64,000 nucleotides of DNA from Clostridium_AT stratigraminis. GTDB lineage: Bacteria; Bacillota; Clostridia; Clostridiales; Clostridiaceae. Numbering within the stretch: position 1 is the stretch's first letter; every line of letters starts with the position of its first letter. The translations under genes were made by a program, and so were the position numbers. The notes beneath the pieces were generated by a model, which was given only the letters and a program-made list of their open reading frames with translations, was not told the DNA's origin and searched no databases. The stretch is taken from the NCBI RefSeq assembly GCF_045310675.1, contig NZ_JBJHZZ010000003.1:124001-188000 (forward strand). Direction: 5' to 3'. Positions 33,304-42,614 of the stretch are shown piece by piece.

Positions 33304-35214
33304 TTATTTCTTCAAACCATTTACTACAACATCCAACAGCTCATCACAGGTTGCTATTATCTTCGCATTAGCTTGATAGGCATGCTGATATTGAATTAAA
33401 TTAGCCATTTCCTCATCTATAGATACTCCTGAGACAGAATCTCTTCTTTGCTGAAAATCTGCAAGGAGGGTACCTTGATTTTTCACAATTCTTTGAGCCT
33501 GGGCTTCTTGTACCCCTAGTCCATCCACCATATCCTTAAAGTAGTCTTCTATTTTTATACCACCTGAACTGCTTACGAAATCAATAGCATTTCCATTTAC
33601 AGTGATGCTGTTTCCACCTTTAGTTGAATCAAAAATGTCTGCTCTAGTTGTATTTGTGTTAATTGATTGTATTAAAATAAGCTTGTCTTTAAGCTGTGCC
33701 ACAGCTAAGGCTCTATAACCATCATTAACTCCATCTAAGTTATTTTCCCCTTCAGTTGCAAACATATCATCATTTAGTCTTGTTTTTAGCTGCATAACAT
33801 TATCTATTAGCTGCTTGCTTACTGAGATATTAGCTGCAGTAATATCTTTTTCACCTGCAAGGGCATTATCTAGATTTGTTGTATCTGAAGGATCATATAA
33901 TATATTTTTTGAATTACTTTGTGTATATTTTGCTGTATCACTATTTACAAATAAAGGCATATAATCCTTTGTCTGAATATTGACTGTACTTCCATCCGCA
34001 TTAGTTCTAATTCCACTGCCGTCAGTTACTCCGCTAAGCACTGCATTTACTGAAAAAGCAAGAGCCTTTGCAATACTGTCTAGCTGATCCATGTAACCAT
34101 CAATGTCTGCTTGAACAGATGAATAGCCTTTTAGTTCTCCATCAGAAGGAGTAAATAATGTGGCATTTGAATATGACCCTGTACCTATTGAATTTCCGGC
34201 TGAATCTACTGCTTTTATTTGATTTCCATTTGAGTCAATTGCTATTCCGCTATTATCCGCCCAAATTACCCTATTTTCATCTAATGCCTTGAATTCATCT
34301 GGGGATAAAGTAACGCCAGTAATTGTTACTGCATTAGCCTCGGTACTTTTATCGCCAAATTTATAATATTTAATATCATAGGTTATATTTCCTGATGCAT
34401 CAGTATTTTTAGTTATACTATCCACATAGGACAATCTTCTCTCTTGCTCTGGATTTATAGCTTGAATTAAATTTGAATTAGTAGGAGCAATTGAATTTAC
34501 AGGGCTAACATCTTGGCCCTCAAAGTTTTTCTTATCTATATTTATGTTGAACTTGCTGCTTAGCTGATCTAGAAGTAAATCCCTTCTATCCATTAAGTCA
34601 TTTGGCATTTGGCCAGCTACCTTAACGCTTATAATCTGCTGATTAAGCTTATCTATTTGATTTAGTATATCATTTACTTCAAAAACTGTATCCTTAATGG
34701 TAGTTTGTGCATTATCTTTAAGCTTTTGAAGTTGAGTTGCTGTATGGTTCAGTTCATCTGCAAGAGCTGAAGCCTGTTGTATAACTATTGTTCTGGAGTT
34801 TGAACTTGCAGCATCTGTAGAAAGATTTTGCCAAGACTGAAAGAATTTTCCCATAAGGCTAGATATTCCAGTATCACTAGGTTCATTGAAAATAGTTTCT
34901 ATTTCGCTTAGAAACTTATCCCTTGCAGTATACTGTCCTTGAGTACTTGTTTCAACTCTTACCTGATAATCAAGAAAACTGTCTCTGATTCTTTGTATGG
35001 CCTGTATTTGTGCTCCTGTTCCTAACTGCCCCGGAGCAGCAGCATTATTTACAGAAGGCATACTAAAGGGTCTTGTTGTTTCTATTATAGCCCTTTGTCT
35101 TGAATACCCATCTGTATTTGCATTTGCAATATTATGTGAGGTAACGTCAATAGCACCTTGCTGAACTGCCATTCCCCTTGTGCCTATATATAAAGTTGAA
35201 AATAATCCTGACAT
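33304..35214 (-). CDS. flgK: Hook-associated protein FlgK (HAP1)
   Basis: 636 residues. N-terminal LYIGTRGMAVQQGAIDVTSH with NIANANTDGYSRQRAIIETT is the axial family motif, and C-terminal SIDEEMANLIQYQHAYQANA is the matching D0 helix. The long central part is Asp/Asn/Ser-rich and variable. Forms the first layer after the hook. Confidence 0.96.
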   Translation of the reverse strand: MSGLFSTLYIGTRGMAVQQGAIDVTSHNIANANTDGYSRQRAIIETTRPFSMPSVNNAAAPGQLGTGAQIQAIQRIRDSFLDYQVRVETSTQGQYTARDKFLSEIETIFNEPSDTGISSLMGKFFQSWQNLSTDAASSNSRTIVIQQASALADELNHTATQLQKLKDNAQTTIKDTVFEVNDILNQIDKLNQQIISVKVAGQMPNDLMDRRDLLLDQLSSKFNINIDKKNFEGQDVSPVNSIAPTNSNLIQAINPEQERRLSYVDSITKNTDASGNITYDIKYYKFGDKSTEANAVTITGVTLSPDEFKALDENRVIWADNSGIAIDSNGNQIKAVDSAGNSIGTGSYSNATLFTPSDGELKGYSSVQADIDGYMDQLDSIAKALAFSVNAVLSGVTDGSGIRTNADGSTVNIQTKDYMPLFVNSDTAKYTQSNSKNILYDPSDTTNLDNALAGEKDITAANISVSKQLIDNVMQLKTRLNDDMFATEGENNLDGVNDGYRALAVAQLKDKLILIQSINTNTTRADIFDSTKGGNSITVNGNAIDFVSSSGGIKIEDYFKDMVDGLGVQEAQAQRIVKNQGTLLADFQQRRDSVSGVSIDEEMANLIQYQHAYQANAKIIATCDELLDVVVNGLKK

Positions 35215-35237
35215 CTCTTCACCCCTTATTATCTTTT

Positions 35238-35648
35238 CTATTTGTAAACTTTTCCAAAAGAGTTATAGGTTTTTGGACTTCTCGATGGATTCAAAATATT
35301 TAAAATCCTATTTGTAAAGCTTAGGCCTTGTTTTATTAAAAGTTCATTTGTATCTTTTTGAAGCTTAGTTTCTTCAATTATTCTTCTAAGTTTTCTATAA
35401 TTATCTTCTAAGGCTTCCTCCTTAGCTTCATAAATTACTTCACCCATTGACCTACCCTGAGTTATTTCTCTTCGTTTTACTTCCCATTCAGCTACTTTTC
35501 TGTTATAGATATCTATTTCCTTAACACAATTCTCGAGAGTAACTGCGTCACTTTCAATTAAACAGACGTGCTGTTTTTCAAGTACCCTTAGAAGTCCTTC
35601 CATTGCTTGGAGCTCATTAACTAAAATTATATTTAATTCCTTCTTCAA
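35238..35648 (-). CDS. flgN: FlgN-like export chaperone
   Basis: 136 residues, helical and charged, ending in a basic C-terminal tail. Size and position between flgM and flgK match FlgN, the chaperone of FlgK and FlgL. Sequence of this family is poorly conserved; the call combines context and coiled-coil character. One nt from flgM. Confidence 0.82.
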   Translation of the reverse strand: MKKELNIILVNELQAMEGLLRVLEKQHVCLIESDAVTLENCVKEIDIYNRKVAEWEVKRREITQGRSMGEVIYEAKEEALEDNYRKLRRIIEETKLQKDTNELLIKQGLSFTNRILNILNPSRSPKTYNSFGKVYK

Positions 35649-35649
35649 G

Positions 35650-35925
35650 TTAAACTCCTCTCCCTTTGATTATATCTATCATCTTCTTAGCAGTTAAGTT
35701 TGAATCAGCCTTATAAGTTCCTTGAGAAATCTGATTTCGTAGGCTCTCTATTTTCTCAGGTGAATTCTCGCAGCTGCCATCTACTCCCAAGGTACTTAAG
35801 CTTTTACCTAAAGAAGAAATTTGTATTGAATCACTGCTGCTTTTTACAGTACCCTTATCGTTATTTTTTTTGTTATTGCAGTATAAATTCACTACCTTAT
35901 TTAATGATGCTCCATCTATTTTCAT
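35650..35925 (-). CDS. flgM: Anti-sigma28 factor FlgM
   Basis: 91 residues. The C-terminal half ENSPEKIESLRNQISQGTYK followed by DSNLTAKKMIDIIKGRGV is the FlgM sigma-binding region, while the N-terminal half is disordered and Asn/Ser-rich. It holds FliA until secreted through the completed hook. First gene after the sigma28 promoter, so it represses its own late expression. Confidence 0.95.
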   Translation of the reverse strand: MKIDGASLNKVVNLYCNNKKNNDKGTVKSSSDSIQISSLGKSLSTLGVDGSCENSPEKIESLRNQISQGTYKADSNLTAKKMIDIIKGRGV

Positions 35926-36045
35926 AAATACACTCCTTTTAGAAATAACAATTAGATTTATTGCTTATCTTTAAGATGAACTTTAAATTTATTGTTAATC
36001 CATATTTATAAGCCGTAAATCCTTATATATGTAATATCTAATTTT

Positions 36046-36073
36046 ATTATCGTATATAATGAAATAAAATTTA
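36046..36073 (-). promoter_or_regulatory. Sigma28 promoter of the flgM operon
   Basis: TAAA (36070-36073), a 15-nt spacer and TACGATAAT (36046-36054), immediately after the che-operon terminator and about 120 nt before flgM. This is the best FliA match in the window and drives the late genes flgM to fliT-like. Confidence 0.78.
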
Positions 36074-36082
36074 TACCTGGAT

Positions 36083-36113
36083 AAAAAAAGAAATAAAGCA
36101 TACACTTTATTTC
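36083..36113 (-). terminator. Terminator of the chemotaxis-switch operon
   Basis: A perfect 9-bp stem, GAAATAAAG with CTTTATTTC, 6-nt loop, then a run of seven T on the minus strand. It starts inside the fliY stop codon and ends the fapA-to-fliY transcript. Confidence 0.9.
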
Positions 36114-37225
36114 TAGTTTGATAATGATTTAACTCTATCTACATTGCTAACTATGTTAGTTATTCTCACGCCAAAATTCTCATCTACTACAATAACTTCA
36201 CCATAAGCCACAATTTTGCCGTTTACTAATATCTCAACAGGTTCCTCAGCCATTTTATCCAATTCTATTAGAGAACCTGTACTTAGATTCAAAATGTCTT
36301 TTATGCTTTTTTTAGTTCTTCCAAGTACAACTGATACTTCAAGTGGAACATCTAAAATTAAATCAATGTTCTTTGGCATCCCTTGTAATGATGATGCAAG
36401 AGGCTGAAAGGAAGCTTTTTGAACCTCGAATTCTTTCTCTGCTTTGACTTCTCTTACACCTTGAGGCTCTGTGAAGTTATCAGCCTTTTTAGAAACTGTT
36501 TCTTTTATTTGAGTTTCAATTGGCTTTTCTTTTATAGGTGATTCTTTTTCAGCTTCGCTTTCATTTCCCATCATTATTGAAACTATTTTTTTAGCTGTAT
36601 CTACAGGAAGTAATTGCATTATAGTGCTGTCTACTAAATCTCCAATAGTAAGTCTAAAGGATATTTGTACAATACTATCATTTTCATTAATATTAGTTGT
36701 GAGCTCCTTAGTACCTTCATCCCATATTTTTGCATTAGGTGGTGATATATTTACTTCCCTTGCAAACATAGTTGCCATAGATGTTGCTGCGGAGCCAATC
36801 ATTTGATTCATAGCTTCTAAAACTGCGCTTTCTTCAAGTTCTGATAGCTCCTTTGAATCAGTCTTTCCGTCACCGCCCATCATTAAATTGGCTATTATGG
36901 CTGCATCAGTTATCTTCATAACTAAAAGGTTTTCCCCAACTATACCGCTTGTATACTTTACTTCTAAAGCAATATTAGGTACTTCAAAGCTATTTCTTAA
37001 GCTTGCTAAAGTGCTGATTGAAACCACAGGAGTAGTTATATTAACCTGTTGATTAATTATGGTAGAAAGAGCTGTAGCTGCTGAGCCCATTGAAATATTT
37101 CCAATTTCACCAAGTAGATCCTTTTCTATTACTGAAAGATTTTCCTCATTAATCGGCTTTGAACTTTCCATTCCTCCACTAAGTAGAGAATCTATTTCTT
37201 CCTGCGAAAGAAATCCATTACTCAT
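36113..37225 (-). CDS. fliY: Motor switch phosphatase FliY (CheC-like plus FliN domain)
   Basis: N-terminal CheY-P docking peptide LSQEEIDSLL, then a CheC-type phosphatase domain with two active-site helices (LLGEIGNISMGSAATALS near 45 and LEAMNQMIGSAATSM near 135), a charged linker and a C-terminal FliN domain (IDLILDVPLEVSVVLGRTKK). Removes phosphate from CheY at the switch and replaces FliN, as in Bacillus. I start at ATG 37225 (MSNGFLSQ); ATG 37237 four codons earlier is possible. Overlaps the fliM end by 8 nt. Confidence 0.95.
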   Translation of the reverse strand: MSNGFLSQEEIDSLLSGGMESSKPINEENLSVIEKDLLGEIGNISMGSAATALSTIINQQVNITTPVVSISTLASLRNSFEVPNIALEVKYTSGIVGENLLVMKITDAAIIANLMMGGDGKTDSKELSELEESAVLEAMNQMIGSAATSMATMFAREVNISPPNAKIWDEGTKELTTNINENDSIVQISFRLTIGDLVDSTIMQLLPVDTAKKIVSIMMGNESEAEKESPIKEKPIETQIKETVSKKADNFTEPQGVREVKAEKEFEVQKASFQPLASSLQGMPKNIDLILDVPLEVSVVLGRTKKSIKDILNLSTGSLIELDKMAEEPVEILVNGKIVAYGEVIVVDENFGVRITNIVSNVDRVKSLSN

Positions 37226-38213
37226 AGCTTTCCACATCCTTATCTATAATATCAAGTATTTGAATTCCAAGATTTTTTCCTATAGTGCCAGGCTGAGTTA
37301 AATAATAGTTTTTATCCTCAATAAATAGCTTTATAGGGTTACTGCTTTTATTATCTAAGGCTATTACATCTCCTACAGTTAACTTTAGAAAATCTTCTAC
37401 GTTTATATGAGTGCTTCCTAAGATTGATGTTAGTGAAACTTTAACTATATTTAGCCTATTTCTAAGTTTTTCTTTAGATTCTAGTAAGAGTTCTTCATTA
37501 CTTTCTTGTATCCAATAATTAACTACTAACTTATCGAGAACTTTTTCAATGCTTAAATAAGGTATACAAATATTGATAAAGGTATTAGTTTTATTCATTT
37601 CTACTGAAAATGTTATAAGCGCTACAGGTTCAGTAGGTGCCATGGTTTGATTAAGTGCCGGATTGGTTTCCAGGCCTTCTATTTCTGGTTCAACAGTCAT
37701 TACATCTTCCCAGGCAAGCTTCATATTACCTATTAGGCCGCTGTTAAGATGTCTTACTATGTTTTTATCAATATCAGTGAATTCTCTCATTTTATATTTT
37801 CCTGTACCAGTACCACCAAGAAGTACATCTATAATTTGAAAAACAAATTGAGGATTTGTTTCAAAAAGGATGGAGCCAGTTAGTGGAGGCATTTTAAAAA
37901 CAGTTAGTATCGTTGGATTTGGTACAGAATGAATAAATTCTTCATAGGTTATTTGTTCTACAGATTCAATTTTGACCTTTACATTACTCCTTACTTGGGC
38001 AGTAAGATAATTAGAAATTATTCTTGCATAATTATCATGAATTAGCTCAAGTGTCCTTATGTGCTCCTTAGAAAATTTTTGCGGACTCCTAAAATCATAA
38101 GGTTTTATTTTTTGCTTATCTTCTTCCTTTGGAAGCTCCTCTGGCTTTAATTCCCCAGAAGATAAGGCAGACAGGAGAGCATCTATTTCATTTTGTGATA
38201 GTACTTCTGCCAT
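37218..38213 (-). CDS. fliM: Motor switch protein FliM
   Basis: 331 residues. N-terminal CheY-binding peptide VLSQNEIDALLSALSSG, the middle domain with TLELIHDNYARIISNYLTAQ and MKLAWEDVMTVEPEIEGLET, and a C-terminal SpoA domain (GSTHINVEDFLKLTVGDVIA). Transmits CheY-P signal to FliG. Starts 19 nt after cheW. Confidence 0.97.
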   Translation of the reverse strand: MAEVLSQNEIDALLSALSSGELKPEELPKEEDKQKIKPYDFRSPQKFSKEHIRTLELIHDNYARIISNYLTAQVRSNVKVKIESVEQITYEEFIHSVPNPTILTVFKMPPLTGSILFETNPQFVFQIIDVLLGGTGTGKYKMREFTDIDKNIVRHLNSGLIGNMKLAWEDVMTVEPEIEGLETNPALNQTMAPTEPVALITFSVEMNKTNTFINICIPYLSIEKVLDKLVVNYWIQESNEELLLESKEKLRNRLNIVKVSLTSILGSTHINVEDFLKLTVGDVIALDNKSSNPIKLFIEDKNYYLTQPGTIGKNLGIQILDIIDKDVESYE

Positions 38214-38232
38214 ACATTCCCCTCATTTCTTT

Positions 38233-38634
38233 CTAATTTGAAATAAGCTTATTTATATCTATAAGTGTCACTATTCTATCCTTAAAGTTTAATACGCCTT
38301 TTATGTAGGATTTTTTTCGTTCTGATTCAATTTTTTCAATTATGTCTTCTTCAATCTCAAGTACTTCATCAACTTCATCTACTGTCATTCCAACTTGCTC
38401 TTCATCAACTTCTAAAATTATGATATTATTTTGCGAGCTATTATTTTTTTCAATATCCACTAATAAATTAATATCTAGAAGTGAAATAATGTTACCTCTT
38501 AAATTAATTAGCCCTTTGATGTATTTTGGAGCCTTAGGCACCTTGGTAATCTCCATAATATCATTAATACTTTGAACCTTAGAGGTTTCTACTGCAAACT
38601 GTTCATCACCAATTCTAAATATAACTACTTGCAC
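38233..38634 (-). CDS. cheW: Chemotaxis coupling protein CheW (first copy)
   Basis: 133 residues from GTG 38634 (start VQVVIFRIGDEQF), which has GGGGGG 7 nt upstream; an earlier in-frame TTG at 38667 has no site. Core motifs are VPKAPKYIKGLINLRGNIIS and YIKGVLNFKDRIVTLIDINK. Couples receptors to CheA. The second CheW copy at 44.2 kb differs considerably; both lie in this operon. Confidence 0.93.
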   Translation of the reverse strand: MQVVIFRIGDEQFAVETSKVQSINDIMEITKVPKAPKYIKGLINLRGNIISLLDINLLVDIEKNNSSQNNIIILEVDEEQVGMTVDEVDEVLEIEEDIIEKIESERKKSYIKGVLNFKDRIVTLIDINKLISN

Positions 38635-38708
38635 TCGTTTTCCCCCCTTACTTAAAATATCTGACAATACTTACCATGAAAAATCTAAAATTGATTATAT
38701 AGTGTTTT

Positions 38709-39071
38709 TTAACCCACAACTTTTCTTATTGCTTCTAAAACTCTATCTGGCTGGAAGGGCTTAACAATAAAGTCTCTAGCTCCTGCTCTAATAGCATCCA
38801 TTACCATAGTCTGCTGTCCCATGGCACTGCACATAACTACTTTTGCTGCAGGATCAAAAGCTTTTATTTCCTTAACTGCCTCTATTCCATCCATATCTGG
38901 CATAGTTATGTCCATAGTTACTATATCTGGTTTTTCCTTTTTGTATAGTTCTACGGCTTTTATGCCATTATTCGCTTCTCCAACAATTTGAAATCCATTT
39001 TTCTCTAGAATATCCTTTATCATCATTCTCATAAAAGCAGCATCATCAACAATCAAAACTCTTGAAGCCAT
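38709..39071 (-). CDS. cheY: Chemotaxis response regulator CheY
   Basis: 120 residues, a single receiver domain. Acid pocket DD at 9-10, phospho-acceptor D54 in VTMDITMPDMDG, T/S in VVMCSAM and K104 region FIVKPF. Phosphorylated by CheA, it binds FliM and FliY. Between cheC and cheW. Confidence 0.97.
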   Translation of the reverse strand: MASRVLIVDDAAFMRMMIKDILEKNGFQIVGEANNGIKAVELYKKEKPDIVTMDITMPDMDGIEAVKEIKAFDPAAKVVMCSAMGQQTMVMDAIRAGARDFIVKPFQPDRVLEAIRKVVG

Positions 39072-39110
39072 TTTATATCCTCCTCATAATACATATAATA
39101 AATTATAATT

Positions 39111-39710
39111 TTAATAAATTCCTAGGGCATTTAAAATTTTATCTAAAGAACCAGGCATTGGAATATAGAAGAAGCTTCCGCTTATTCTCGAACCTGACTC
39201 TAAAAACATTGTCTCTATATCAAGTACAAAATCTTCATATTGTCCCGATTCTATATAGGTTGTAGATAGTATTGCACCTAACATATCATTGCTGACAGCA
39301 GGTACTGAGGGCATAATTAATAAATTGGTAAATCTAGCAATTGCATTCATAAAAGAGCTGGAAATAATATTTCCTATTTCGCATAGCACTGAATTCCCCA
39401 TGTCACTTATTTCTTCCTCTTCTATTCCTGTAAGAGTATTAATAATATTTAAGGCTACATCCTTTTCAAATACAAATAATATATTTCCTGGTGTATCGCC
39501 AAGTACTCTTACGATTATGCCTATAACTTCTTCCTCTCCTTTTATTTTAGAGAAAATAGATTCAAAGGGCACAATATTTATAGAAGGTACTGTCATATCA
39601 ACCTTCTTGTTTATAAGCTGTGAAAGGGCTGTTGCTGCATTTCCAGCACCAATGTTGCCTACCTCCTTTAATGCATCTAATTGTACCGGGTTAAAATTAA
39701 ATAATTCCAT
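39111..39710 (-). CDS. cheC: CheY-P phosphatase CheC
   Basis: 199 residues with two phosphatase helices, LKEVGNIGAGNAATALSQ (near 14) and LCEIGNIISSSFMNAI (near 108), each with the active Glu and Asn. Works with CheD in adaptation in Bacillus-type chemotaxis. Ends 39 nt before cheY. Confidence 0.95.
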   Translation of the reverse strand: MELFNFNPVQLDALKEVGNIGAGNAATALSQLINKKVDMTVPSINIVPFESIFSKIKGEEEVIGIIVRVLGDTPGNILFVFEKDVALNIINTLTGIEEEEISDMGNSVLCEIGNIISSSFMNAIARFTNLLIMPSVPAVSNDMLGAILSTTYIESGQYEDFVLDIETMFLESGSRISGSFFYIPMPGSLDKILNALGIY

Positions 39711-39718
39711 TGCTCCTC

Positions 39719-41764
39719 CTAAATAAGAGCTGCAACGTCTAGTATTAGTGTTACAAGACCGTCTCCTAGAATTGTTGCGCCTATGTATTCTTTTACTCCT
39801 TGAAGGGTCTTGCCCAGCGGTTTAATAACAATTTCCTTTTGTCCAAATAAAGAATCAACGAGAAGTCCAACCACCTTTTCTCCAACCTTAACAATAACTA
39901 CATAATTTTTATTTGTGGATACAGCCTCCATTCCAAGCTTTTTATTTACTCTAATAAGCGGAATTACATTGTCATTATAAATTATAACCTCTGTGTTATT
40001 TGTCTTTTTAACCATATCCTCTTTGTAATCAATTACTCTATCTATGTATCCAAGAGATATTGCCATTGTTTCAGTTCCAATCTTAACTAGTAAGGCCTGA
40101 ATTATCTGAAGAGTAAGCGGTAATCTAATTATAAAGGATGTCCCTTTACCGACCTCACTAATAACATCCACTGTGCCTCCTAAGGCGGATATTTTAGTTT
40201 TAACTACATCCATTCCCACTCCCCTGCCAGAAATATCAGTTACGACTTCATTAGTACTAAAGCCCTGAACAAAAATTAGATTTTTAATATCATTATCACT
40301 CATCCCATCGGTGTTAATTCCTATTCTTTCTGCCTTAGCTTTAATTGCATTTACATCTAATCCATTGCCATCATCCTCAACCTTAATAACAGCCTTTGTC
40401 CCTTCTTGATAAGCTATTAATTTAATTTTTCCGACAGCTTCTTTACCTTCAGCAATTCTTTTTTCTGCATTCTCTATACCATGATCTGCTGCATTTCTGA
40501 TTAAATGTATTAATGGTTCTCCTATTTCATCTATAACAGTCCTATCTAATTCAGTGTCTTGTCCTCTAATTATAAGTTCAATATCTTTTCCAAGTTCAAC
40601 AGACAAGTCTCTTACCATTCTTGGGAATCTGTTAAAAACTACATCAAGAGGCATCATTCTTATTTTCATAACTAAATCCTGTAAATCAGAAGTAGTTCTT
40701 GCAACCTGCTCTAATGTTTCATTAAGCTCTTGAGCTTTTAAATTATTGCTTATTTGCTCTAATCTTGTTCTGTGAATTACAAGTTCAGAAACCATGTTCA
40801 TAAATTTGTCTAGTCTTTCCAAATCAACTCTAACAGATTGATGTGCTTTTTTATGAGACGCATTTTCTTTAGATACTGTTTTCAGATCAGCTCCTTCATC
40901 TTTCGCTTTACTAGTAGCAGCTTTTGATTTAGTAATACTAGTATTCTCTGCTTGAAGAATAGCCTTTGGTTCTATTTTATTTATCACAGATCCTGCATCA
41001 ATATTAACAAATTTGATTTCTACCTGTTCAACCTCTGAAATATTAACAAGATTCTCATATATTTCATCTTTGCTTTTATTCGATACATAAATTAAACCAA
41101 GTTCAAAATCAAAATTTTCATTTTCAATATCCTCTGCAGCTGGTATGGATTTAATGATTTCACCACTATCTTCAAGGCTCTTAAATATCAAAAATGCTCG
41201 TGCTGACTTTAACAAGGTATTCTCACTTAAATGAACTTTAATTTCATAAGTATTGTAACCCTTATAAGATGCCTGTTTTACAATATTAATATCATATTCA
41301 TTAAGCTCTATATTTAGCGTTGAGGCATCTTTATGAGAGGTTTCAGTATCTGAAATATTATTAGTAACTTCTGTCTGTATCTCTTCTCCTAAAGCAAGTG
41401 CTTCTAAATTATTAATTATTTCTCCTATTGGTACCTTCTCATCTTTACCTTCGGATATATTACTAACCATGGTTTCTAATGTATCTAAGCACTGAAATAA
41501 AACTGTAACAACTCGCTCAGTTACGCTTAGTTCTCCATTTCTAAATTTTGATAGCACGTCCTCCATTTTATGAGTAAGTTCTGCCATTACATTAAAGCCC
41601 ATAGTTGCAGCCATTCCCTTTATGGTATGTGCTACTCTGAAGATTTCATTTAACTTATCAATATTTTCTGGTTCTTGTTCAAGTTGCAAAAGTGACTCAT
41701 TTAAATTCTGAAGATTATCCATTGACTCTTCAAGAAACATCGAAAGGTATTGAGTAGTATCCAT
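39719..41764 (-). CDS. cheA: Chemotaxis histidine kinase CheA
   Basis: 681 residues in the usual P1-P5 order. The HPt histidine is H46 in FRVAHTIKGMAATMG. A long P2 linker follows to about 300; dimerisation RVDLERLDKFMNMVSELVIH; ATPase core with LIHLIRNAADHGIE, DDGNGLD and GRGVGMDVV; C-terminal CheW-like domain from about 545. Autophosphorylates and feeds CheY and CheB. Confidence 0.97.
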   Translation of the reverse strand: MDTTQYLSMFLEESMDNLQNLNESLLQLEQEPENIDKLNEIFRVAHTIKGMAATMGFNVMAELTHKMEDVLSKFRNGELSVTERVVTVLFQCLDTLETMVSNISEGKDEKVPIGEIINNLEALALGEEIQTEVTNNISDTETSHKDASTLNIELNEYDINIVKQASYKGYNTYEIKVHLSENTLLKSARAFLIFKSLEDSGEIIKSIPAAEDIENENFDFELGLIYVSNKSKDEIYENLVNISEVEQVEIKFVNIDAGSVINKIEPKAILQAENTSITKSKAATSKAKDEGADLKTVSKENASHKKAHQSVRVDLERLDKFMNMVSELVIHRTRLEQISNNLKAQELNETLEQVARTTSDLQDLVMKIRMMPLDVVFNRFPRMVRDLSVELGKDIELIIRGQDTELDRTVIDEIGEPLIHLIRNAADHGIENAEKRIAEGKEAVGKIKLIAYQEGTKAVIKVEDDGNGLDVNAIKAKAERIGINTDGMSDNDIKNLIFVQGFSTNEVVTDISGRGVGMDVVKTKISALGGTVDVISEVGKGTSFIIRLPLTLQIIQALLVKIGTETMAISLGYIDRVIDYKEDMVKKTNNTEVIIYNDNVIPLIRVNKKLGMEAVSTNKNYVVIVKVGEKVVGLLVDSLFGQKEIVIKPLGKTLQGVKEYIGATILGDGLVTLILDVAALI

Positions 41765-41787
41765 TTAATTACCCCCCTGTATATAAT

Positions 41788-42555
41788 CTATAACTTTTTA
41801 TATATAAATGTAGATGCTTTTTCAAATCCATATTCCTTATAGTTGTAAATACTTTCAGTAGCTCCTACAAATAAAAGTCCACCTTTTTTTAGAGAAGCAC
41901 TAAATTTCCTATAAATATCATTTTTTACATCTTGATTAAAATAAATAACAACATTCCTGCAAACAATTAAGTCAAAATTATTATCGTAACTGTCAAGTAT
42001 TAAATCATGCTTCTTAAAAGTAACCATGTTCTTTATATTACTATCAATAACATATTTGTCTCCAAATACTTTAAAGTATTTATCCAAATTTTCTTTTCTT
42101 ACATTTTTAATTTCAGAATATGAGTACTGACCTGCCTTAGCTTTTTCTAGTATAGTACTGTCTATGTCTGTAGCAATAATATTATGTTTTGACATAGGTG
42201 TCAAATTATTTAACATGATTGCTATAGAGTAAGGCTCAGCTCCAATTGAACACGCGGCGCTCCATATTTTTAAATTTTTATTATTTATTAATAAATTTGT
42301 TTTAAGCTTTTCACTTAAATCTTCGAAAATTTCTGGATTTCTAAAAAACTCCGTAACATTAATTGTTATAAAATCTAAAAATCTCTGCTTCTGTAAGCTA
42401 TCACTTTTTAATACTGCTATATATTCTTCTACACTATTTACTCCTACTCTTGACATTAAGCTTAATATTCTTCTATGAAGCTGGTTAGATTTATAAGCTG
42501 ATAGATTAATATTATACTCTTTCATTACCCACTTTTCAAAATCTAATAAATCCAT
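41788..42555 (-). CDS. cheR: Chemoreceptor methyltransferase CheR
   Basis: 255 residues. N-terminal helical domain, then VTEFFRNPEIFEDL, the SAM-binding SAACSIGAEPYSIAIML and the DLIVCRNVVIYFN motif. Methylates receptor glutamates. No receptor gene is in this window. Confidence 0.96.
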   Translation of the reverse strand: MDLLDFEKWVMKEYNINLSAYKSNQLHRRILSLMSRVGVNSVEEYIAVLKSDSLQKQRFLDFITINVTEFFRNPEIFEDLSEKLKTNLLINNKNLKIWSAACSIGAEPYSIAIMLNNLTPMSKHNIIATDIDSTILEKAKAGQYSYSEIKNVRKENLDKYFKVFGDKYVIDSNIKNMVTFKKHDLILDSYDNNFDLIVCRNVVIYFNQDVKNDIYRKFSASLKKGGLLFVGATESIYNYKEYGFEKASTFIYKKL

Positions 42556-42614
42556 TTTGTCCCCCTAGTATTCCTATTATGCACGCAATGATTATTAATC
42601 CTTGCGCCCCTAAA

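Noticed and set aside
39289..39726. 145-codon plus-strand frame opposite cheC
   Set aside because: Same reason; cheC is unmistakable on the minus strand.
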